The translations under genes and the position numbers were made by a program. From Rhodocyclaceae bacterium (GTDB lineage: Bacteria > Pseudomonadota > Gammaproteobacteria > Burkholderiales > Rhodocyclaceae): a DNA stretch of 12,686 nucleotides. Where the stretch lies: assembly GCA_025361105.1 (NCBI GenBank), contig JANYAW010000349.1, positions 1-12,686 on the forward strand, written 5' to 3'. Numbering within the stretch: the stretch's first letter is position 1; every line of letters begins with the position of its first letter. Under the pieces are notes generated by a model that searched no databases, was not told the origin of the DNA, and worked only from the letters and a program-made list of their open reading frames with translations. Below, piece after piece: positions 8,250 through 12,686 of this stretch.

Positions 8250-8678
8250 TCACTTGCCAATTTGCTTTTCGCGATGTTCTTCCAAGGTTTTGCAATCAAT
8301 ACACATCGTCGCGGTGGGTCGCGCTTCCATGCGTTTGAGGCCAATCTCAACACCACATGAGTCGCAAAAACCGTAATCGCCGTTATCAATACGCATGATT
8401 GATTCATCAACTTTCTTAATCAACTTGCGCTCGCGATCACGATTGCGAAGTTCGAGTGCAATGTCCGATTCTTGACTCGCCCTGTCGTTTGGGTCGGCGA
8501 ACACGGTCGCCTCATCTTGCATGGTGTGCACCGTGCGATCAATATCGCCCATCATTTCACGCTTCAAGTGCTCCAGTAGCGCGCGAAAATGTGCGTATTG
8601 TTTCTTGTTCATGTATTGCTCGCCTTTTTTCGCTGCATAAGGCGCGAGCTGTTTTTTTTCCAGCAATTCGTCTGCCAT
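8250..8678 (-). CDS. dksA: RNA polymerase-binding transcription factor DksA
   Basis: DksA enters the secondary channel of RNA polymerase and, with ppGpp, represses stable RNA promoters and activates amino acid promoters. 142 residues. The coiled-coil tip carries the DxxDxA motif as D62, D65 and A67. ALELRNRDRERKLIKK follows, then a four-cysteine zinc finger with C105, C108, C126 and C129 (CDSCG...CIDC). The ATG at 8678 was chosen because upstream in-frame codons run into the antisense of tRNA-Pro and lie above the predicted promoter. The N-terminus is about 9 residues shorter than in E. coli (151). It closely resembles the gammaproteobacterial form, unlike the cysteine-poor DksA of Burkholderia relatives. 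Its promoter diverges from that of tRNA-Pro. Confidence 0.95.
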   Translation of the reverse strand: MADELLEKKQLAPYAAKKGEQYMNKKQYAHFRALLEHLKREMMGDIDRTVHTMQDEATVFADPNDRASQESDIALELRNRDRERKLIKKVDESIMRIDNGDYGFCDSCGVEIGLKRMEARPTATMCIDCKTLEEHREKQIGK

Positions 8679-8709
8679 TTCAGTAAGTCCGTTTTGTGCG
8701 AAGGGGGAC

Positions 8710-8738
8710 TTTATAGCGGAAACGCCCCCCCACTGCAA
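8710..8738 (-). promoter_or_regulatory. Sigma70-type promoter of dksA
   Basis: Read on the minus strand: TTGCAG as -35 (8733-8738), a 17-base spacer and TATAAA as -10 (8710-8715). The start of transcription would be near 8703, giving a leader of about 25 bases. The spacer contains a run of seven G, and the region just after the -10 has five C and is GC-rich, as in promoters sensitive to DksA and ppGpp. The ribosome binding site is weak (GGAC, about 9 bases before the ATG). Confidence 0.7.
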
Positions 8739-8795
8739 GTTGAGTTTTACTATCGTTTGTAAGACGGCTATTTGCGAGGAATTTGCGCAATCTGT

Positions 8796-8825
8796 TTGAC
8801 TGCCAACGGCGAAATTGATTAGAAT
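8796..8825 (+). promoter_or_regulatory. Sigma70-type promoter of tRNA-Pro (and probably tRNA-Arg)
   Basis: TTGACT (8796-8801), an 18-base spacer, then TAGAAT (8820-8825). The discriminator ACGCCTGCG is GC-rich, typical of stringently controlled stable RNA promoters. The predicted start near 8832 lies only about 5 bases before the mature tRNA 5' end. The promoter is divergent from that of dksA, with 57 bases between the two -35 boxes. Confidence 0.75.
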
Positions 8826-8836
8826 ACGCCTGCGCT

Positions 8837-8913
8837 CGGGGTGTGGCGCAGCCCGGTAGCGCGCTTGCTTTGGGAGCAAGATGTCGAGAGTTCGAATCCC
8901 TCCACCCCGACCA
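8837..8913 (+). tRNA. tRNA-Pro (anticodon TGG)
   Basis: 77 bases with encoded CCA. Acceptor arms CGGGGTG (8837-8843) and CACCCCG pair perfectly, followed by discriminator A. The anticodon stem CTTGC/GCAAG closes a loop TTTGGGA with anticodon TGG. The T-loop is TTCGAAT. The T-stem GAGAG/CCCTC contains one A-C mismatch (positions 52-62 in standard numbering), while the conserved G53-C61 pair is intact. No terminator is seen between this gene and tRNA-Arg, so they are probably co-transcribed. The antisense of this gene opens a long minus-strand frame in front of dksA that is not a protein. Confidence 0.96.
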
Positions 8914-9048
8914 AATTCCCATGTAATTTGTTGAATCGCTGACTGATTTTTCGTGCGAGCCTTCACCGGTTCTGCACGAACTTTCAAACTTGGCGGTTCA
9001 ACACTTGTAGATGCCTGATGATCAAACTGCTCAGCGTGTTCTCAAAGG
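8914..9048 (+). other. Spacer between tRNA-Pro and tRNA-Arg
   Basis: 135 bases without a gene. Arms CGTGC and GCACG, near 8952-8978, with inner GAGCC/GGTTC pairing and one bulge, can form a hairpin, but neither strand follows it with a T-run. No convincing promoter for tRNA-Arg was found. This fits a dicistronic tRNA precursor that is processed between the two tRNAs. Confidence 0.5.
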
Positions 9049-9125
9049 CCGCCCGTAGCTCATCTGGATAGAGCACCGGCCTTCTAAGCCGGGGGTAACA
9101 GGTTCGAGTCCTGTCGGGCGGACCA
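9049..9125 (+). tRNA. tRNA-Arg (anticodon TCT)
   Basis: 77 bases with encoded CCA. Acceptor arms CCGCCCG (9049-9055) and CGGGCGG (9115-9121) pair fully, with discriminator A. D-stem GCTC/GAGC. Anticodon stem CCGGC/GCCGG with loop CTTCTAA, giving anticodon TCT, which reads AGA/AGG. T-stem ACAGG/CCTGT closes TTCGAGT. All stems are complete. Downstream lies a structured spacer and then the convergent acyl-CoA dehydrogenase gene. Confidence 0.97.
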
Positions 9126-9166
9126 GCCTCTTGAGCGACGCTTGCTACGTAAGTGATGGCGGCGTA

Positions 9167-9227
9167 ACAGGAGTTTCGCAAAGCACTGCTCTGCGCCTGT
9201 GTAGCCGGTCGGTTGCGCAAAGCCGAC
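9167..9227 (+). other. Two adjacent imperfect hairpins downstream of tRNA-Arg
   Basis: ACAGG (9167-9171) pairs with CCTGT (9196-9200), and CGCA (9177-9180) with TGCG (9192-9195), forming one stem with an asymmetric internal loop. GTCGG (9208-9212) pairs with CCGAC (9223-9227) over a ten-base loop that contains the palindrome TTGCGCAA. No T-run follows. This could be 3' trailer structure of the tRNA transcript, or chance pairing in a GC-balanced spacer. Confidence 0.35.
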
Positions 9228-9246
9228 ACTCCGCTTTAGCACCAAA

Positions 9247-9269
9247 GGCGTGGAAACAAGTTCCACGCC
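9247..9269. terminator. Perfect inverted repeat, possible convergent terminator
   Basis: GGCGTGGAA (9247-9255), a five-base loop and TTCCACGCC (9261-9269) form a perfect 9-bp stem. It lies 10 bases beyond the stop of the minus-strand acyl-CoA dehydrogenase gene and about 120 bases after tRNA-Arg. The T-tracts after it are poor on both strands (TTTGG on minus, GATTGTTTG on plus), so it may stop transcription weakly or protect 3' ends. Confidence 0.5.
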
Positions 9270-9279
9270 GATTGTTTGC

Positions 9280-10497
9280 TTACAGATATTTCCCCAGTTC
9301 GTACTTCGCAATTTGATTCCGATGCACTTCGTCGGGACCGTCGGCAAGGCGCAACGTTCTAGCACCTGCGTAGGCTGCGGCGAGCAGAAAATCATCTGAA
9401 ATGCCGCCACCGCCGTGCACTTGCATGGCCCAATCAATGACTTGGCAGGCCATGTTGGGTGCGACGACTTTAATCATGGCGATTTGTTGTTGGGCGATTT
9501 TGTTGCCCGCCGTGTCCATCATCCATGCCGCGTTAAAGGTCAGCAAACGTGCTTGGTCGATCAGGCAACGCGCCTCTGCGATGCGCTCGCGTGTCACGCC
9601 TTGATCGGCTACGGGTTTGTGAAAGGCAACACGAGAGAGCGCGCGTTTGCACATCAATTCCAGTGCACGTTCAGCCAGGCCAATCAAGCGCATGCAATGG
9701 TGAATACGGCCTGGGCCAAGGCGACCTTGGGCGATTTCAAAGCCGCGGCCTTCACCGAGCAAAATGTTACTTACTGGCACGCGCACATTTTCAAAACTCA
9801 CTTCGCCGTGGCCGTGGGGTGCGTGGTCGTAACCGAACACATTGAGTGGTCGCACCATGGTCACACCTGGCGCATCCATCGGCACCAAAATCATAGATTG
9901 CTGGCTATGCAAACTGACGTTATCGGGATCAGTTTTACCCATGAAAATTAAAATCTTGCAGCGCGGATCCGGTGCGCCGGAAGTCCACCATTTACGTCCG
10001 TTGATGACATATTCATCACCGTCGCGCACGATGCTGGCGGCGATGTTAGTGGCATCGCTTGACGCCACCGCAGGTTCTGTCATTGCGAAGGCCGAGCGAA
10101 TTTCGCCAGCCAGCAAGGGCTTGAGCCACTTTTCTTGCTGCGCGGGTGAACCATAACGCGCCAGCACCTCCATGTTGCCGGTGTCGGGAGCCGAACAGTT
10201 AAAGATTTCGGGCGCGATTTCCGAGCGACCCATGATTTCGCACAGTGGTGCGTATTCGAGATTGGTGAGTCCGGCACCCAGGGATGATTCGGGCAGAAAC
10301 AAATTCCACAACCCTTCAGCGCGCGCCTTGTTTTTCAATTCATCGACAATCTTGGTCGGTATCCAGGGATTTCCGGCGCGACGATTGGTCGCAACTTCCT
10401 CATGAAATTTAGCCTCGTTCGGATAAACGTGCGCATTCATGAACGCAGTGACACGTTGTTGCAAGTCTTTGACTTTTACGGTGTGAGTGAATTCCAT
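9280..10497 (-). CDS. Acyl-CoA dehydrogenase, ACAD10/ACAD11 (LvaC)-like
   Basis: Flavoprotein of the acyl-CoA dehydrogenase family, 405 residues. Visible blocks: AFAMTEPAVASSDATNI (137-152) and WWTSG (170-174) for FAD/substrate binding, GHGEVSFENVRVP (229-241), MQVHGGGG (358-365) and LADGPDEVHRNQIAK near the end. The position of the usual catalytic Glu (EG motif of medium-chain enzymes) is Asp386 here, in ADGPDEVH, by eye alignment. The alternative base site of isovaleryl-CoA dehydrogenase type appears to be Gly. This is the family of mammalian ACAD10/11 C-terminal domains and bacterial LvaC, which act after a kinase. ATG at 10497 with GAGGAA five bases upstream. It lies 27 bases downstream of the kinase gene. 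Ordinary beta-oxidation of fatty acyl-CoA remains possible. Confidence 0.93.
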   Translation of the reverse strand: MEFTHTVKVKDLQQRVTAFMNAHVYPNEAKFHEEVATNRRAGNPWIPTKIVDELKNKARAEGLWNLFLPESSLGAGLTNLEYAPLCEIMGRSEIAPEIFNCSAPDTGNMEVLARYGSPAQQEKWLKPLLAGEIRSAFAMTEPAVASSDATNIAASIVRDGDEYVINGRKWWTSGAPDPRCKILIFMGKTDPDNVSLHSQQSMILVPMDAPGVTMVRPLNVFGYDHAPHGHGEVSFENVRVPVSNILLGEGRGFEIAQGRLGPGRIHHCMRLIGLAERALELMCKRALSRVAFHKPVADQGVTRERIAEARCLIDQARLLTFNAAWMMDTAGNKIAQQQIAMIKVVAPNMACQVIDWAMQVHGGGGISDDFLLAAAYAGARTLRLADGPDEVHRNQIAKYELGKYL

Positions 10498-10524
10498 GGT
10501 AGTTCCTCGGGCTAAGTAGAACGA

Positions 10525-11592
10525 TTAGGTAGAGCGGATAATTTTTTCAACTTCGAGCCAGGCTTGGGCGGCCAGTGGCTTGGCTTTTTGGCCGGCCGCC
10601 AACGCATCTGCGCTCGATGCGTTGCCTTGCAGCGCACGCGCCATGATGCCTTGCATGATGGAGGCGAGGCGAAACATGTTGAAGGCCATGTAGAAATTCC
10701 ATTCCGCCGCATGTATTGGTTTGCGCCCTGTCCTCGCACAATATTTCGCACCGTACTCAGCTTCGCTGGGAATGCCGAGCGCCTTCAAGTCATGACCAAG
10801 TAAACCTCGGAACTGCCCGGGCGAGACACGCCAAACCATGCAGTGATAGGAAAAATCCACCAGCGGATGGCCGAGTGTCGACAGTTCCCAATCAAGCACT
10901 GCCAACACGCGCGGCTCGGTGGGATGAAACACCATGTTGTCGAGCCGGTAGTCGCCGTGCACGATGCTGGTTTCATCGCCAATTGGGATGTTTCTTGGCA
11001 ACCATTCAATCAGCTTGTCGAAGGCTTCAATTTTTTCGGTTTCGGCTGCGCGATATTGTTTGCTCCAACGCGCGATTTGACGTTCCAAATACTGATTGGT
11101 GCGCCCGTAATCGCCGAGGCCGATACCTTCGTAGTCAACGCAATGCAAGGACGCGATGACGCGATTCATTTCATCAAAAATTGCGGCGCGTTCGGTCGAT
11201 GTCGAGTTCGGCAACGAGGGATCCCACAAGATGCGACCATCAATACAATCCATCACATAAAACATGGTGCCGATTACGGCATCGTCTTCGCATAAGGCGT
11301 AGGTTTTGGCAACGGGAACATCGGTGTTGGCAAGCGCCGAAATCACCCGAAATTCGCGGTCAACGGCATGTGCGCTAGGAAGCAATACACCAGGCGGCTT
11401 TCGGCGCAATACATAGCGCTTGTCATCGGTATGCAGCAAAAAAGTCGGATTGGATTGACCACCTGCAAATTGTTCAACAGTCAAAGCACCGCGAAATCCC
11501 TCAACGTTGGCATTCATCCATCGCGTAAGCGAGGCGATATCAAATGCATGCGCAACGGCAACCGGACGCGTGTCATGTAGTGGAAGATTCAT
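10525..11592 (-). CDS. APH-fold kinase, ACAD10/11 N-terminal (LvaA)-like
   Basis: Aminoglycoside-phosphotransferase-fold kinase of 355 residues, closest in appearance to the N-terminal half of ACAD10/ACAD11 rather than to resistance enzymes. The glycine-rich loop is GGQSNPT (44-50), followed by VLRRKPPG with the ATP-binding Lys65. The catalytic loop HGDYRLDN (212-219) has Asp214 and Asn219, and DWELSTLGHP has the metal-binding Asp234. All key kinase residues are present. Known relatives phosphorylate the hydroxyl of 4-hydroxyacyl-CoA so that a partner dehydrogenase can eliminate the phosphate. The ATG at 11592 has GGAG eight bases upstream. It sits between the SDR and the dehydrogenase gene. 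An aminoglycoside resistance role is unlikely in this context; the true substrate is unknown. Confidence 0.92.
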   Translation of the reverse strand: MNLPLHDTRPVAVAHAFDIASLTRWMNANVEGFRGALTVEQFAGGQSNPTFLLHTDDKRYVLRRKPPGVLLPSAHAVDREFRVISALANTDVPVAKTYALCEDDAVIGTMFYVMDCIDGRILWDPSLPNSTSTERAAIFDEMNRVIASLHCVDYEGIGLGDYGRTNQYLERQIARWSKQYRAAETEKIEAFDKLIEWLPRNIPIGDETSIVHGDYRLDNMVFHPTEPRVLAVLDWELSTLGHPLVDFSYHCMVWRVSPGQFRGLLGHDLKALGIPSEAEYGAKYCARTGRKPIHAAEWNFYMAFNMFRLASIMQGIMARALQGNASSADALAAGQKAKPLAAQAWLEVEKIIRST

Positions 11593-11665
11593 TCACAAAT
11601 CTCCAGAAGAGTAGGTGAGCTTCACTTCGTCAGTTGGTGCTGACGACACGCCGTTAAAACACGAA
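11593..11665 (-). other. Intercistronic spacer with hairpin between SDR and kinase genes
   Basis: 73 bases. An inverted repeat CGTCAG-(6)-CTGACG at 11628-11645 is perfect, and a smaller GTGA-GCT-TCAC lies at 11615-11625. No T-run follows, so it is not a canonical terminator. It could be an RNA processing or stability element that sets different levels of the upstream and downstream genes, or a small operator. No promoter was recognised here. Confidence 0.4.
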
Positions 11666-12439
11666 TCAACACACTGAGGCACCACCATCGACGGCGATGT
11701 ATTGACCGGTGACGTGACGCGACGCTTCCGAGGCAAGGAACACCGCGGTTCCCATCAAGTCCTCGTCGCCACCCAAACGATGCAGCGGCGTGCGCGCAAT
11801 CATTTGTTCGCCCATGCGCTCAATCAACACATTTGCCATTTTGGTCGGAAAAAAGCCCGGGCAAATCGCGTTCACGTTGATGTTGTGTTGTCCCCATTCA
11901 GCGGCCAGGGCGCGGGTGAAATTGATGTCCGCACCCTTCGATGTGTTGTAGGCGATGGTTGCCATTCCTGGTGGATTGCCGGACAACCCGGCGACTGAGG
12001 CGACGTTGATAATCTTGCCGGATTTTTGCGGAATCATTGCCCGCTTGCCGACTTCTCGGCACAGGAAAAACATCGCGTTGATATTCAAATCCATGACTTT
12101 GTTCCAGGCTTCGTCAGGATAATTTTCTGCCGGTGCGCCCCACGATGCGCCAGCGTTGTTCACCAGAACATCGATGCGACCAAAGGCATCCAGCACCGTG
12201 CTCACCAAGCCGGGAATTTGATCGAATTTTGACAAATCATTGGTGACGGTCAGGCATTCAATTCCTAGCGCTTCCAGATGCGTTTTGGCTTCTGCCAACT
12301 CGTTGGCTTTGCGTGCGCTGATGGCGACCTGCGCCCCCATCTCGCCCATCGCTTGTGCCATTTGCAAGCCAAGCCCGCGTGAGCCACCGGTGATTAACGC
12401 AACTTTTCCTTCGAGGCTAAAAAGATTTTTTACACTCAT
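11666..12439 (-). CDS. Short-chain dehydrogenase/reductase (classical SDR)
   Basis: NAD(P)-dependent oxidoreductase of 257 residues, the normal length for classical SDRs. The cofactor motif TGGSRGLG (17-24), NNAG (94-97), Asn119 and the Ser148-Tyr164-Lys168 catalytic set (INVASVAG, YNTSK) are all visible, as is the NAICPGFFPTKM loop and the VTGQYIAVDGG C-terminal block. The ATG at 12439 was chosen because it begins the conserved part and follows the thiolase stop by one base (TGAGATG); a longer frame upstream lies inside the thiolase gene. A GAGG upstream of it is a fair ribosome binding site. The likely role is hydroxyacyl/ketoacyl interconversion beside the kinase and dehydrogenase, by analogy with LvaD, but substrate and cofactor choice cannot be read directly. 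Confidence 0.92.
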   Translation of the reverse strand: MSVKNLFSLEGKVALITGGSRGLGLQMAQAMGEMGAQVAISARKANELAEAKTHLEALGIECLTVTNDLSKFDQIPGLVSTVLDAFGRIDVLVNNAGASWGAPAENYPDEAWNKVMDLNINAMFFLCREVGKRAMIPQKSGKIINVASVAGLSGNPPGMATIAYNTSKGADINFTRALAAEWGQHNINVNAICPGFFPTKMANVLIERMGEQMIARTPLHRLGGDEDLMGTAVFLASEASRHVTGQYIAVDGGASVC

Positions 12440-12440
12440 C

Positions 12441-12686
12441 TCAGCACACCTCGAACAGGCCAGCCGCGCCTTGGCCGCCGCCAATGCACATCGTGGTGAC
12501 GACATATTTCACGCCACGCCGTTTGCCTTCAATCAGCGCATGTCCAACTAAACGTGCGCCAGATACGCCGTAAGGATGGCCGACGGCGATGGCACCGCCA
12601 TTGACGTTGAGTTTGTCGAGTGGAATGCCCAGGGTATCTGCGCAATACAAAACTTGCACAGCGAAGGCTTCGTTGAGTTCCCACAG
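12441..12686 (-). CDS. Thiolase (acetyl-CoA acyltransferase), C-terminal part
   Basis: The open frame enters from the right window edge (first codon CTG at 12686) and gives 81 C-terminal residues. They contain WELNEAFAVQ, the catalytic-His block NVNGGAIAVGHPYGVSGAR and the second-Cys block CIGGGQGAAGLFE, all diagnostic of thiolases. The nucleophilic Cys near residue 90 of a whole thiolase is outside the window. The enzyme would cleave 3-ketoacyl-CoA to acetyl-CoA plus a shortened acyl-CoA. The biosynthetic type cannot be fully excluded, but the neighbours favour degradation. Its stop lies one base before the SDR start, so the two genes are probably coupled. Confidence 0.93.
   Translation of the reverse strand: MWELNEAFAVQVLYCADTLGIPLDKLNVNGGAIAVGHPYGVSGARLVGHALIEGKRRGVKYVVTTMCIGGGQGAAGLFEVC

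Noticed and set aside
8679..8987. 103-residue N-terminal extension of the DksA reading frame
   Set aside because: It contains the antisense translation of tRNA-Pro (GGGIRTLDILLPKQ... pattern) and crosses the predicted dksA promoter; conserved DksA sequence starts near the ATG at 8678.
9049..9125. tRNA-Arg as an integration site of a genomic island
   Set aside because: No integrase and no second copy of the tRNA 3' end was seen in the window.
8783..9220. Repeated TTGCGCAA palindrome (8783-8790 and 9213-9220) as a regulator binding site
   Set aside because: Two copies of an 8-base palindrome in about 430 bases are suggestive, but the second lies in a hairpin loop away from any promoter; too little to call.
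8984..9437. Minus-strand frames across tRNA-Arg and the following spacer
   Set aside because: They read the antisense of tRNA-Arg and overlap the end of the dehydrogenase gene; no protein family resemblance.
9415..9951. 178-residue plus-strand frame inside the acyl-CoA dehydrogenase gene
   Set aside because: Shadow frame rich in His, Ala and Cys with no recognisable domain, entirely antisense to a well-supported gene.
10525..11592. Aminoglycoside resistance gene
   Set aside because: The fold is shared, but the sequence pattern (RRKPPG, HGDYRLDN, DWELSTLGHP) and fatty-acid gene neighbours point to the ACAD10/11-type kinase.
12440..12505. Longer SDR start at 12505
   Set aside because: The extra 22 residues lie inside the thiolase coding end and are not SDR-like; the ATG at 12439 begins the conserved part.

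Overview
The window reads as a chromosomal segment of a betaproteobacterium. The clearest sign is the N-terminus of IF2: the first ~55 residues (QFATELKMP...LLDYLRKSHG) and the following ADATGKARTIQVEVRKKR stretch are of the betaproteobacterial type. NusA keeps both C-terminal acidic repeats. The family cannot be fixed from these genes. I saw no integrase, transposase, CRISPR array or prophage gene.

Layout. (1) Positions 3-5536, plus strand: the end of the conserved translation/transcription operon, nusA (5' end outside the window), infB, rbfA and truB, tightly packed. (2) 5537-8222, plus strand: rpsO with its own strong sigma70-type promoter, a hairpin/T-run in the rpsO-pnp spacer, then pnp (PNPase), closed by a terminator that works on both strands. 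(3) 8250-9125: dksA on the minus strand, with a promoter divergent from a plus-strand tRNA-Pro(UGG) promoter, followed by tRNA-Arg(UCU). (4) 9126-9279: a structured spacer between the convergent tRNA-Arg and the acyl-CoA dehydrogenase gene. (5) 9280-12686, minus strand: a catabolic gene set read as thiolase (cut by the window end), short-chain dehydrogenase, APH-fold kinase, acyl-CoA dehydrogenase.

How they work together. Regions 1-3 are gene expression machinery: transcription elongation control (NusA), translation initiation (IF2), 30S maturation (RbfA), tRNA pseudouridylation (TruB), ribosomal protein uS15, RNA decay (PNPase), the ppGpp cofactor DksA and two tRNAs. Region 5 is the most interesting part. 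The kinase and the dehydrogenase are separate, adjacent genes that match the two halves of the animal fusion proteins ACAD10/ACAD11, and they parallel the LvaA/LvaC pair of bacterial levulinate catabolism. In both systems a hydroxyacyl-CoA is phosphorylated and the phosphate is then eliminated so that beta-oxidation can continue. With an SDR and a thiolase alongside, a pathway for 4-hydroxyacyl or similar hydroxyacyl-CoA breakdown is plausible. The substrate is inference.

No gene-free stretch exceeds 300 bases; the longest spacers are about 135-160 bases and each is described below.
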